A stretch of 64,000 nucleotides of DNA from positions 150,342,778-150,406,777 of the forward strand of contig OU612047.1 in the NCBI GenBank assembly GCA_914767935.1, written 5' to 3'. Position numbers and translations under genes: made by a program. This DNA comes from Coremacera marginata (Eukaryota; Arthropoda; Insecta; Diptera; Sciomyzidae). This document shows, in pieces, positions 23,258 through 35,305 of the stretch. The number at the start of each line of letters is the position of its first letter. The stretch's first letter is position 1. The notes beneath the pieces were generated by a model. The model saw only the letters and a list, made by a program, of their open reading frames with translations. It was not told the DNA's origin and did no database searches.

Positions 23258-23979
23258 TCGTTTATTATATAGGCAGCAGCATATAGTTGCATGCTTTTAG
23301 GTGCCATAAAATATTTATGACGCACAACTTTTAAAAAACTTTGCAGTTATTTAAGGCTAACTTTTTCCGCTTTTTGTATGTTATTTATTTTGTTCTTTTT
23401 AAACATTTCCAACTACAGCGCAAACTTTTTAACTACATACTTAACATGACCACGCCTAAAAGTAGGTGTATTTTGTTGTTCCTTTAAGGTGACCCCCCCT
23501 TCCCCTCAGTTTATCGCTTTTAATAATATGTTGTGAGTTTCAAAGCTATTGTAGGTGTTGTCTGTTGGAAATTAAAAAAACATGTTATGGGTTTTTAATA
23601 AGCTTTTTTTAATTAAAGTGCTTGTGGGAGTCGGAATGGCCAGCATATTTTTGTTGAGTTTTTAATACGGTTTGATGGCAAGAATAGTTAAGTTTGTATT
23701 TTAAAACATATGTGCAACAAATAAGGTGTAAGTATTTTATATTGCTGTAAAAATGTTAATAGTTTAAAGATAATCGTAAAGTTTTGGAAATTGCAATTCT
23801 TTTTTCGGGTATATATGTAATGAAATTGTGAATTACTTTGTTATAAATACTAATCAATATCAATATCAAATAGATATAGGAAAAAAATAAAATAAATTTT
23901 GAGATTCTCAATTCAGTCATAAAAGGTAATGTTTCTTAAATAAATTTGTATACAACGGACCACAAAGAAATAAAAAAAG
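23258..23979. other. AT-rich spacer
   Basis: No recognised features. Confidence 0.4.
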
Positions 23980-24370
23980 GTGTACCTTTGCCAAGACAGT
24001 GCACTGTGTCACAAGTTGATCGCAGCCATGCAAAAATTGCATGAATTGCAGTGTGAGTTACTTCCCATCCAACGTATTATCTGACCTTTGGTCCAAGCTG
24101 CTACTACCTCTTTGCAGACCTAAAACGAATGCTTTCGGAAAAGAGATTTGGCTCTAATAAAGACGGAATGCCCGAAACTAAAGCCTAGTTTTGAGGTCAA
24201 AGAGATTTGGTTATAATGAAAAGTAGTTGCCGTAACAAAAGTCTATTTTGAGGCTAATATTAAACCATTCTACAAAAAGTTATCGACAAATAAGGAAAGC
24301 GTTGAAATATGGATGAAGCTTCTCTTGAACGAGACTGTGTTGTTTTAATAAAGTTGAATTTTGTCAAAAG
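23980..24370 (+). pseudogene. Mariner transposase C-terminal remnant
   Basis: Reading across frames on the + strand gives CQDSALCHKLIAAMQKLHEL (second catalytic Asp region), CELLP, then YYLTFGPSCYYLFADLKRML and RFGSNKDGMPETKA. These correspond to the PYSPDLAP.DYYLFADLKRML..RFGSNEEV.AETEA stretch of irritans-like mariners. The third catalytic Asp region (YSPDLA) is degraded to YYLTFG, with frameshifts and several stops afterwards. The N-terminal two thirds are absent. An AATAAAG motif near 24337 may be the old polyadenylation site. No terminal repeats were found. Confidence 0.75.
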
Positions 24371-24905
24371 TTGCTCTTTTATTATTCATTCTTAATTTCA
24401 ACCTTATTGAGTGATATGTTAAAATTTTAAATAAAAAAGACGTGAAAAACAGGTGTGAAGCCAAGACTTTCAATAGGAGGAGTCTTCAAAAAAAATCTGT
24501 ATCTAACATTAAAAAAAAAAAAAAAAGATATGTGAAGTTTTCCAAGCACAATCGCTTGCTTTTAAAATTTGTCTTTAATCTGCCCTTTTTTCAATAACCA
24601 AAAGAGAGGTCACCAGGCATTTTTTGAATTTTTTTTTATAAAATTCAATATTAAAATTCGATTCTTGAATCAAGCCTATAATTTTTTTGCGTAATGGACC
24701 AAAATTAAAAATTTTATTTGTGTTTCAACAATAACACTGCAAAAATAACACAAAAAACAAAAAATTGATTCACAAAATTTCACTAGTACAGTATTAGTTA
24801 ATAAAAAAAATTATTTAAATAAAAGTTTAAGCAAAATGTATTCATTTCTAAATAAATATTTAAATACTTTTTAATCTATTTAAAAATTTTTCATAAAAGC
24901 CTGGT
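24371..24905. other. AT-rich spacer
   Basis: Homopolymer-rich DNA with no recognised feature. Confidence 0.4.
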
Positions 24906-25719
24906 CAGAGTTGTAAAAGATTATATTAATTCTTTATTGCAATCAGTGACTTCATAGCCAATAACTTCAGGTTATGAATGCAATATGTAAATCATTTTTG
25001 GATTGCAAAGACTTCAAAATAGGAAGCCTTGAAATAACTATTAAGTTATTGAATACACGAAAAATTCAAGTCATTGCTGACTTCATTTAAATTAAAATCG
25101 CAGTCATGACTGCAAAACTAAATTTATTACATTCTATAATTCGATTAAAAAGATTGCAATCATCTTAAGTCTTTGTTGAAGTCTTTGAAGACAATGTGAA
25201 GTCCTTGAAGTCAAATGACTGAAATATTGCAAAATAAATTAAATCGTGAACGAGGGAAATCGTTAACAATTTCTTAACTTAGTTTTTACCGTAAAAAAAT
25301 TAAAAAGGTTATATATAAGAAAAAAAAATTCCAAGTAAAATTATGCTCGATTAAGTTAAAATTTGTTCTACATACAAAATTACTTCAAAAATTTTTGAAT
25401 GCAATCATAAAACTACAATTGATTTCAAGTTATTTCCAATTTTAGGGACTTAAAACATGATTTTAGCTGACTTCTAATGATTCCACTGACTTCAAATTGA
25501 GTACAATTGAATGCAATCAATAACTTCAAGTAGCACGAATTCAATCATAGTGAATGAATGAAAAAACCTTCAACAGATATGTTTACCAATCAAACATTTT
25601 AAAGTTATCACTTCAAAAGATTTCAAACCTTGAAGTCACAATGCCAAAAACTTATTGAATCATTTCTTTAACATTCAGTGTCAGTTTATTATTGCATAAA
25701 TACAGTTTTTCCAACTCTG
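24906..25719. mobile_element. Candidate hAT-like fold-back element
   Basis: The left end CAGAGTTGTAAAA and right end TTTTTCCAACTCTG are imperfect inverted repeats of the CAGAGTTG type common among hAT elements. The interior is dense in TGACTTCAA and its complement TTGAAGTCA, scattered in both orientations, so the element could fold extensively. No transposase frame is present. The 8-bp flanks expected of hAT do not match here (AGCCTGGT versus AGAATTTT), so the assignment is tentative. Confidence 0.5.
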
Positions 25720-25767
25720 AGAATTTTATTCAAATAAAAACTAAAATTTTGCAAAGAAATAATTAAA

Positions 25768-26665
25768 TTTTTTGAAGTGAAGCTTTTAACTCCTCGTTCT
25801 GTGATTTGCTTGGAATGAAATCTGAAAAATTTTCGACAGATTTTTTCCTGGAAATTTAATGGTTGCTTTGTTGCTTGCGCTTATTACAACAAGAAAATTT
25901 AATATTTGAATATTAAATACGAAAAAATGTTTGGCCAGCCCGTGGGGATCGAACCCGCGTTCTCTTAAATGAGAGCCAACACACTATCCACCAGGCCACA
26001 AAGACTTGATCGTCGCCATCTATCAATAGATAGAGTATTGTGTATTTGCTTTGCTACAACTAACAAAAATTTGCTTTTATTTGCCACAAGGTGTCTTCAG
26101 CATCGGTGTGTTTGTATTGTGAATGCGTTTGTGGTGTTGTTGGCACGAAGAAAATTAGCAATGCCTACAAGTGCGTTGACAAGAGCGTTTTTAAGTGTCA
26201 AAAAAATAGATGATATCAATAAATATGGAATTAACAAACGCGTGCATGACTTCGGCAAGGTATCTAAAATATTTGTTAAATTCTGTTTCGTGTGCGTTCT
26301 TTAATATATATTTTGAAGCGAAGCTTTTTACTCCTCGTTCTGTGTTTTGCTTGGAGTGAAATCTGAAAAATTATCGACAGATTTTTTTCGCTGGGTAGTA
26401 CGCTGTTGAAGGAAAAAATTTGTTCAGTGCAGCCAAGTTCACAACCATGTGTGTAGAATTGGCGTGTAAATTTGACATTCAACAATAAAAAAATAAACAG
26501 TAAATATGTTTCTGTTTATATATCATTTATTTTATGTTATTTTAAATGTTTGTATTTAAAAGTTATTATATTAAAAAGAAAAAATTATTAAACTATCAAA
26601 TCTATGTAACTGCGAAAAGCTTCGCTTCTCTCGTGTGTCCAACAACGCACTTGTGTTTCTTTTTT
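25768..26665. repeat. Composite repeat with 85-bp direct repeats
   Basis: Segments at about 25768-25860 and 26308-26400 are near-identical direct repeats (GAAGYGAAGCTTTT, CTCCTCGTTCTGTG, TTTGCTTGGARTGAAATCTG, CGACAGATTTTTT). A short inverted copy GAAAAGCTTCGCTTC lies at about 26616. Parts of 25768-25860 resemble 3110-3150, and 26560-26660 resembles 3540-3640 within the CACCGAG element. A tRNA-like segment lies between the direct repeats. It could be an LTR-type or a duplicated non-autonomous unit; its class is unresolved. Confidence 0.55.
25931..26002 (-). repeat. tRNA-like sequence, minus strand
   Basis: The minus strand has an exact B box GGGTTCGATCC (25946-25956), an A-box-like TGGTGGATAGTGTG (25979-25992) and an anticodon-arm-like TCTC/GAGA stem. 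The acceptor strands do not pair well, so a functional tRNA is unlikely. A SINE head or degenerate tRNA is the best reading. Confidence 0.5.
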
Positions 26666-26774
26666 TTTTTAATAAGTTCATCGTTATTGCATCCTCACCA
26701 AAAAAGTTGTAACTCTTAATTTTTTGTTATTTTTTCGCCTCAATTAGGTCTGATTCTGGTCCATTGAACTAATC

Positions 26775-28324
26775 TACACCGAGAAAAGAGCTTTGGTAAA
26801 ATTTCCAAAAAAAAACCAAGAATAATTTATAAGCTGGCTTTGGCAGTTTTCATCTTCCCCAGCTCTTCATCAAAACATCTAAATTTTAAATGTTAACTTG
26901 CCAATTTTATATGGGATCTAAATCAATTAAGCATTTCGTAATTTTTACATTATAGCTTCGGCAATAATATAAGCATGCTTGACTAACCTGCCGAACATAG
27001 TATTCAAGCTTTCAACAAAAAATTTTGTTGAACTATCAAAGATAAATAGATAAAGAAATATACAAGCAAAAGTATGAAATATACATCTACTTAGGTAAAG
27101 TTCTGCATATTGTTTGTGTACAAAATTACACAAGGAAAAGTATAAGATAAACACGTAATTAAGAAAAAAATGTTTTATTTTATTTAAATCGAGATAAGAG
27201 TTTTGTTGATACCACATAAATTTAAATTTTACAGCCAAGTATTAATTACTCAATTTTAAGTATCCGAGTATTCGACTCTTCTGGTAAGAAATGAAATGGA
27301 AGAAACTCTACTCTGCCGTTGAAGTACTTTTCCATCGTATGCCAGTATTTCACCAGTAAGTTCACCATAAAAGCAAAATTAGCCGTAAATTCTTCATTTC
27401 ACATTCGATGATGTGGTATGAGCATGCATACCTACGTGGCTATCAATTCAAGTAGGCTAGAGATGTTCAATTCAGCAGCAGGCGGTCAGCGTCGACTATA
27501 CTATTGACACGTGTTTTATTTTATGCATACCTTAACGCAATATAGCTGCATTGCCAAGTCGAAGTGTTTCTTATATTCAAATTAATCCTGCTATCCAAGT
27601 ATGTGAAATACCACAGGGAATAAGACGATCATAGTCGGTAATGGAAATATTGAGTTCGAATATCGCTGTATAAAGTTGAAACTAAGATACAAAACTTTGC
27701 AACGCATTTAAGTATGAAGTAAAAGATAAAAAATAATAAATCTCACTCTTTGCTTAATTTCTTTGTCTATTGTTTGTATGAAGTTCCTATGTACATACGT
27801 TTATTAGGTAGACCAAAATATTTAAGCAAGCCGAGTCTTGCCTGTCTCTCAAATATATGAATACGTCAAATTGGAATCCTATTCAATTCCCTTGACATTG
27901 AAACGTTGCTGACCTACCTACATAAATAATTTCAGACGGTAAAATAATATACCATTTTTAAGTTTTTATGTAAGTCCAAAAAATATTTTCTCGGCTTGTC
28001 TTGCATACCTTTTCATACAGTAATCTCATATAATAATTCATGAGGAATCTATGAATAATACCCAAATGGTTTCGATAATCTATTAAGTTCCTATCATTTC
28101 AATAAAGTGTCGAAATTTTCGATGGCTTACATGCAATATTGGTTTATATGTTATAAAATTGGTTTGGGTGAATCAAATATGTTTTTGTTGATAGGGTATC
28201 GAAATATGTGCTGTCAAAGCAATGTATTAAACAATAAAAAACTTGGACGAATAAGCATAAGTTTATATTATCTTTAGCCAAGCCGATTTAGGTGATTTAA
28301 CTATTGTTCTTTTTTCTAGGTGTA
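26775..28324. mobile_element. Inverted-end DNA element (CACCGAG family), copy 2
   Basis: The left end TACACCGAGAAAAGAG and right end TTTTTTCTAGGTGTA mirror copy 1 at 2865-3916, and the outer roughly 170 bp on each side align with it. The middle (about 26950-28110) is not shared with copy 1; it is higher-complexity sequence that may be another insertion such as a solo LTR, but I could not identify it. No coding domain was recognised. Confidence 0.65.
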
Positions 28325-31300
28325 GTTCATTTATTGCATTAGAAAGCTTTTAGTGATTCAAATTAAAATTATCAACCATAATATCGGAACTAGGAAAAGA
28401 AACATCAAATTAAAAAGTAAAAAGAAAGTAGGTTGATAAAAGACCTCTTTAAAATGATACTCATATAAAATAGGTTACTGATTTTATGAGGGTTGGAAGC
28501 AAAATATTACCTTTAAACATAGACTATGCGTTGCCGTTAACAGAGTCGAACAATTTTTTCTGGCCTTAGAAATTTTTCTCTTCATTCAATTCTGACTTGA
28601 TAGAAAACTATTTCGATAGCTCATCGTATCTCAGTATCAGTTCTTCAGTTCGTATATTATAAGCAGTACTTTTATGAAGGTTTTTAATTTTATTTCTCTG
28701 ATTCTACAAAAATCTGAGAGATTATCTTTTTTTTTTATTTTTGATGCAACTATATTTCGATAGCTGCAAAAGTGAGCTGATAAAATCTTGAAACAGCGCA
28801 ATCTTGATCTAAGTTGGGTGAGCATTTTTTCAGTTTAATATATTAAGATAACATTTTTTACTTATTCACCCCTGATAAGTGTAAATTTCACATTATACAG
28901 TTTTGGCCAAAACAAATGCAACATTTTTGTATTCTAACAAATGTATTCTAACAGTTATACTTCAATTTCCCTCATTTTCTTATACTTCAACTAGTAAAAA
29001 AGCCCGTTCTACGACGTCTTGAAAGCACTAACGCTCAAACTGTAATAATTTTTGCCATTATTACAGTGCTTTTACAACATACTGTTCCAAAAAATGTTCA
29101 GCCTGAAAGTATGCACATACATAAAAGGCGAGCATGTCACTGATAAGTATCAAATGAAATTTCTGTGCATACTATCAGGTTGAACCTTTTTCAGGACAGT
29201 ACATGTTGGAAAGAAACTGTAATAATCGCAAAAAATAATTACAGTTAGAGCTATAATAGGTACAGAGCATTGTGCTTGCCTCTTATATATTAAAACAAAG
29301 TTTTCTAGGATATTTTGGCAAAGTTTCTTAAAAAAATAGTCCATACAAGCCATACCAAATATCTATCAATAAGAAACACATCTTCGCTTAGCCAATTATT
29401 AAGCACATTTACACAACACAAAAGAAGTTAAAGTAGTTCTTTTAAAAGCTGATGAAGGTTGTAGTTAAAGCTCACCTTATCATGCCTTTGCTCAAATGTT
29501 GAACAAAACTTTTCTTTTCTCCATTAGGCATGCTATATTTGCTTTTCACAAAAAGCAATTGTCTGGAATTCCAAAATGTTAGCCTTATTAGGCGAACAAA
29601 TGATGATTTCCGACATATCCTACCGACAAACTTATTTCCACAAGCAACCAAACCCTTTAAAGTTTATCTTCGATGCCGCCTTCATTACACGCCCCACTCC
29701 AAGTTGTACTCAGGCAAAGTCGAACTTTGCATGTTGCTTTAACAAACAAATTAACTTTTAACGGTATTAAATTGTTCAAAATTGTTTTTCAATAACATGG
29801 ACCCACCCAGCAATAGCATCAGTAGCTGAACGCCGTTGCACTGGCAGGCATAGCTTGTTAGAGCTTTTTAGAAAGTGGGCTGGTTAAGGCAATAGCGCTT
29901 TGATGGGCCCATTATTGTCGTAGTTCTGGTACATAGATGGGTGTGCTTTTTTCACAATGTCGCTGATGCTGTGGAAAATTCAATTACAAAAGCTTTTGTT
30001 TTACTTAAGCTTTAAGTTTTATTTCAAATACGACAAGGAATACGACAGCAAAGTGAAGAAGGATTAAAAAACAGCACAAATCCTTGTTATACAGCAACAG
30101 AGCACGTAATGTTTTTGCAGCTGGCTGACTGGATAGCGGGTTGGCGCATATAAAGAGGTTTCAAGCAGCATTTTAGGCGTTCGAGCGAGTGACATAAAAT
30201 TTATAAGCTATAAAAAAAGTGTTGCTAAGGCTTACAAGAAAATAGGTTACATAAAACAAAAATTGAAGCTTGCAAAAAAAAATGTTAGTCCTAAAAAAAA
30301 GAAAAAAAAAACCGGCAAAAGCTACAGTTAAATAAGCCCTTAATAGCTTTTAAGATGCTTAAAATTTTGTCCAAGAACAATTTATTGAATCAAGCTGACA
30401 TTCGATAACAGCTTTTATCAAAAATAGCTAGTAGCACAAACCTTGACACATAATTTAAGACTGAATTATACATTCATTTAATATTTATTTTTTTAACACG
30501 CTGCCATACTTATTTGCTCATCATTTTACGCTTCTTTTTTGCTTAAATTTTAAATTCATGTAAAAGTCACTTTAATATTTATTGTCTCTTGCTGCTCGCA
30601 GCGGCTTTGCTGCTCACTATTTCGCGCTTTATTAAGAATGATGTGCAAATATTTGCCACAGCATCTTGCAAATACCAAATTAGCCACCAAATCAAAAATG
30701 TCAGGCACGGCAGAAACAACACTAAGCAGAACTAAAAAAAAAAAAAAAAAAAAAAAAAAACACACTAACATTGAGACACACAACAAGCCAGCGTAGAAGA
30801 AGCTGAACAATTTCTTTACTTTTTCGAAGTCGAAACTAGCTGAGCTGCATACAAAAACAGGCTCCGAAGTAAATAGGCAAAACATTTCCAGGGCCACCTA
30901 AAAGTATGCTATGTTAATTAAAATGCCATAGCATGATATGCTGCTGGTCAACATTGTCGCACACAGGGCCGTTCCGAGGCATTTCGAAAGTACAGGCGAA
31001 CTAGAATGATTTTAGCGCCCCTCCGCTTTCACACAATTATTATCAAATTTTGTGAGTTGCACACAACTTTATCAAGCTATGCTACAATTGATTGACGCTA
31101 AGGCCAACTAATTATTACAAATTTTGTTTATAATATTGATAAATTCGAACTTGACTTAAAAGATAAAAAGATAAAGACGAAGATTTGTTAGAGTTGAAAA
31201 AACATAAAAAAGTTACGTATTGTAGTTGCTGACTAACACGAAATTTCTGCTTTAGAACAATTTTCGATAATTCGAAAAAAGTTTGTAATTTTAGTTATAA

Positions 31301-31334
31301 TAAGAGAATTTTATTAAATTAATTTTTGTATTAA
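28325..31334. other. Gene-free AT-rich DNA
   Basis: Nothing recognised beyond homopolymers, notably an A29-class run at about 30732-30760. Short frames at 29150-29353, 29530-29761 and 30556-30897 match nothing I know. Confidence 0.5.
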
Positions 31335-31588
31335 GGGTGTTTGCGAATTGAACTAAATTGCTACCTAAACTAAATTGTGTCGATAAAGCAGTGTTTCCTA
31401 AATTAATTTAGAAAAATTCCGAGCTACCTAAATGCTTGCTAAATTAATGACATTTCTTAAGAGAAGAGAATAATGAGATTTCTTAACCTTTAACCTATTT
31501 GAAATTAGCCTTAATTAGCTTCAATAAAACTTAACTGCTTTGCCTTAATTTAGTTTAGGTAGCAATTTAGTTCAATTCGCAGACACTC
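31335..31588. mobile_element. 254-bp MITE with about 40-bp inverted ends
   Basis: The left end GGGTGTTTGCGAATTGAACT continues AAATTGCTACCTAAACTAAAT. The right end, reverse-complemented, is GAGTGTCTGCGAATTGAACT followed by the same sequence. TAA flanks both sides (31332-31334 and 31589-31591), a target duplication of the PIF/Harbinger type. The element is non-coding. Superfamily is inferred from the duplication and end motif only. Confidence 0.85.
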
Positions 31589-31591
31589 TAA

Positions 31592-33574
31592 ATATCAATC
31601 ATAATGAACCATAAAATCAAAGAAAAATTTCTGTGTCTCAATGAATAGTTCATTAAAATTGGTCGAATGTACGCATTCATTGAATCAATGAGCCTTTGTT
31701 GTTAAATTTAAGAACAAGTTCTTACAACATTGGACTTAATATTTAAATGAAGCAACTTTTCCTTAAAACAATGAAATGATTGATTTATATGAACTTTTTT
31801 TACAGCAAATAATTGTTTCTTTAAAGCAAGAAAATACTTATTTAGTATGAAAGAACATATTCATTGAAACAATACAGAGGTAAACAGCTCAAAGAACAGC
31901 TATCTTGACCTAAGGAATAAAATTCATTGTCCCATAAAGCCGATACATTGAATTGAATAAAAAAGTTCTTAGAAGTGAATAACTTATTCACGAATGAAGA
32001 TGCATAAAATCTTTGTCACAAGGGACTGATATTTCATGTATACATTCAAGTTATGTTTAACGGGTCTATCTGGGCAAGAAATTGAAGGAATTTTTTTACA
32101 AATTTTTTTTTTTTTTGCAGAAAGATGAAAGAAGCCCTCAAAAAATATAAATCAAAATCAAAAATATTTTAGCCGCTACACTAACTTATCCGCAGTCTTC
32201 TTTGGTTTTTGGCATTTCTATTATGTATGTCGGTATGTGAATATTAAATAACTTAAAAAAAAAAACAATCGTCTTCCATATATGAGGTACTTTTATTTAA
32301 TTTGGTTCTTTACAATTTATTTGGAATTGTTTTTGAATACATCAATCAACTGGCTGCACAGTAGATCGTGTAGTGGACAAATATCGAAAATGTTTTTGTT
32401 TTGAAACCCAACAAAATAGGTATTCTTGTAAAGGAAATACTTCACATAAAACAGATCCAAAATATAAGTGCCAAAAAGAATAAATGTGAATTGCATTAAC
32501 CTTTTATATCTCTACTTATGGACCATTTTATTGTTGAAGCTTTTTTTTTTTTTGTTTTTGAGCGTCTAGGATAAAATATTTTTGCAAACAAATATCTAAA
32601 CAATTTTATTTTGGTTTTTATAAAAATTATCAAAAATAAAAAACTGTCTCCATTATTTTAAAGAAAAATAGATGAGAATTGAAATTGGCTCTTAAGGCTC
32701 AGTTCTGTGAACGAAGTTTACGTACATGGATGCAAAATTATAAAATATTCTGATTTACCAAAAGAGTCAAATAAAAGTTGTTTTAGTTAAGGCAAATATA
32801 TAAAACATATATTTTATCTTGCAGGTTATTTATATATATATATATATGAAGAAGCTTTAGAAGCAAATTACAAACATATTCGATATGTTCGAATAAAATA
32901 TATAAGGAGAAGCTCGGGGTAACATACATATTTGAGCACGCAATTTTTAATATCATCAGATCCTATCTTCGCGAAAGAAAATTAAATTAAAAAATAAGTT
33001 AAATGAGGAGGACCTTTATTCAAAAAATTGTATTTAATTTTAAAAAAAGTAGCAAATATATCTCAGTAAAAAATTAGTGAATGTGTGACAGTCTTTTCTA
33101 TCAATTTACGTGATAAAAATTCAGCGACTTTTACAAATCGCTGAACATATTCATATATAAAATTCATATAGGTCCAAGGGGGAAGTAACCATTGGATATA
33201 TGGATTTCGAAAATTTTAAGTACACATCTATTGGTCTACTTTTTTAGCATTCGAACCAAGTTTTTTTAAGATCGGTCAACTATTGCACGTTACTTCCAAG
33301 CAAAAACATGTAAAAAATTAATATATTTCTTAGGTACCCATTCGGTCTAACTGATTTCATAAATTTTTAGTATGCATCTATTACTCCATTTTTTTTTTTT
33401 ATTCTGTCAGAGTTTCCTTAATATCGGCTATCTTTTTTATGTACCTCTGATAAAAAATCATGCCCTTAGGGACTAACCGACTTCAAATATTTTTGAACCA
33501 ATCGTACCAAATTTATTATGTTAGAAACACTCCTTCTATTTCTGCCCAACTTTTGTATGGGGTTATTCAACTGT
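31592..33574. other. AT-rich DNA without recognised genes
   Basis: Between 33175 and 33440 two loosely similar blocks (TAAGTACACATCTATTGGTC and TAGTATGCATCTATTACTCC) suggest an old local duplication. Otherwise nothing was recognised. Confidence 0.4.
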
Positions 33575-33795
33575 GGACCGCCTATATTGGCCAAAGCAAA
33601 ATGTGCCCTTTTTGCTGCATTTTCCATCGCAGGATCTCGGGCAGTATAGCGATGATTTTGGCACGAATTTTTATCTTAAGCTCGTCAGTGGTCTGCGGCT
33701 AGCTGGTGTAACTTTGCTATTCAAATAAATCCACAAAAAAAAGTCCGGAGGGGTCAAATCTGGGTAGTCAGTCAATGTCTACATGTTTTGACAAA
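33575..33795 (-). pseudogene. Weak Tc1/IS630-type DDE transposase remnant
   Basis: On the minus strand, across frames, I read YPDLTPPDFF followed by a frame change, then TDELKIKIRAKIIAILPEIL and RWKMQ. This pattern resembles the C-terminal part of Tc1/IS630-like transposases (SPDLTPLDFFLWG...LEELK..I......P..ML). A frameshift in a T8 run (complement of about 33731-33738) and stops make it non-functional. Alternative: coincidental similarity over a short stretch. Confidence 0.5.
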
Positions 33796-35198
33796 ACTCG
33801 TCCAGGGCCACATTGATTGGTCACACAGATATCCAGATTTGACCTCATCATTTCACACACACACATTTCAAAGAATTTCAAAACTATTTTTGAAGATTTT
33901 TAAAGTTTAATTTTTAGGCGTCTGTTATTTGTAATTTTCTTTTTTTACAATTTGTGCCACAACATAATTTTATGCACTTTAACAACTATAAATATTTGCA
34001 CTGATACCGCTTAAAGCTCTTTAAGGTGGCAAAAAAAGTGATTTGAAAACTTCAATTATGGCAATTCAAGTGCAATTTTTACAAAAGTACTGTTATTTAT
34101 TTGATTTGTTAAATACCCTGTCAATTAATTTTATCTATTGCAGCCGCTATATGCATTGAATAGCTAAAATTGTTGACTGACTAAAATTTAAACTGCGAAC
34201 TCCAAACTAAATTTAAATAATTTTTTTTTAAATCGCTTTACTGCTGTCATAAGGATAAGTGTGGCAGCTACAATTTTCAAAAATCTTAGCACAACGCCTT
34301 ACAATAAAAAGGCAATATTATGTGAAAAACCGATGAAATAATTATAAAAATTTTATTTTTCAGAATAGAGAAGCCCAGGACAATACAAATTGTAAGGTTA
34401 TTTAAAAAAATTAACCAATAATTCAAAAACTGTGGCATAAAACACTATACTTGCCGTTTTTTTTTTTTTTTTGTTTGTTCCCCGATATTATTCAATTAAA
34501 AACATTGAGAAAAGCCGTATCTGCATCTTTTTTCGCATCTAAAAAGAAAATAATTCGCTTATTTGAATTTAAAATATCATCAAAACCATCTTAACAATAT
34601 ATAGATCTATATTATAAGGGTTAAAGTGAAGATATAAAAAATATGCGCAACACGTAACAAAAAAATTTACATGACTCAAATTCTTTTTTTTTAAGGCTGA
34701 AAAAAAATGTTGTATATAAAATAAAAAAAAAAAACAAACAAAAAGTGCGGCATCTAAATGTAGATACGGCATTTTTTATTCTATTTATGTAGATACTGCG
34801 TTTTATGCTGAAATGATACCCAAATTTTGTGTAAATACAATTTAGTTTGAAATATTTAGGTTTGGGGCCAAAAATTTGTGATTTTTATTTTTTATAGATA
34901 CAATAAAGTGCATTTTGATTTGCATGCTAAATGTCGCACTCTTCCTTATGAAGGCAGTATAGATTTGTGCGCCCCTACTGAAATAACGCCACAGGCGTAG
35001 GTCTGTTTCGCCTGTACCTATGAAGAACGCTCCTGGTGGTACAGTCACACAAACTGACAGACAATCACACTGACAGTTAGCTAAAGTGTGATTCTGACTG
35101 TTACGTTCGAACGTGAGTGGATTTAGGCTATATTTTGAAAACACGTTTCTGTTAAATTATAACTTTTACTTCGTTGTTCCTGTTTTATGTTCTAAAGC
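33796..35198. other. AT-rich DNA with small palindromes
   Basis: No genes. Short inverted segments occur near 34510-34770 (GCCGTATCT/AGATACGGC) and 35064-35090 (AATCACACT/AGTGTGATT). Confidence 0.4.
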
Positions 35199-35224
35199 TG
35201 TTGTTGTTGTTGTTGTTGTTGTTT

Positions 35225-35304
<80 letters not shown>
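35199..35304. repeat. GTT trinucleotide array
   Basis: About 35 GTT copies with a single GTTTTT interruption near 35222. The poly-Val and poly-Leu open frames across it are artefacts. Confidence 0.97.

Positions 35305-35305
<1 letters not shown>

Noticed and set aside
25931..26002. Functional tRNA gene, minus strand
   Set aside because: The B box is exact but the acceptor strands do not pair, and no clear anticodon arm of normal geometry forms.
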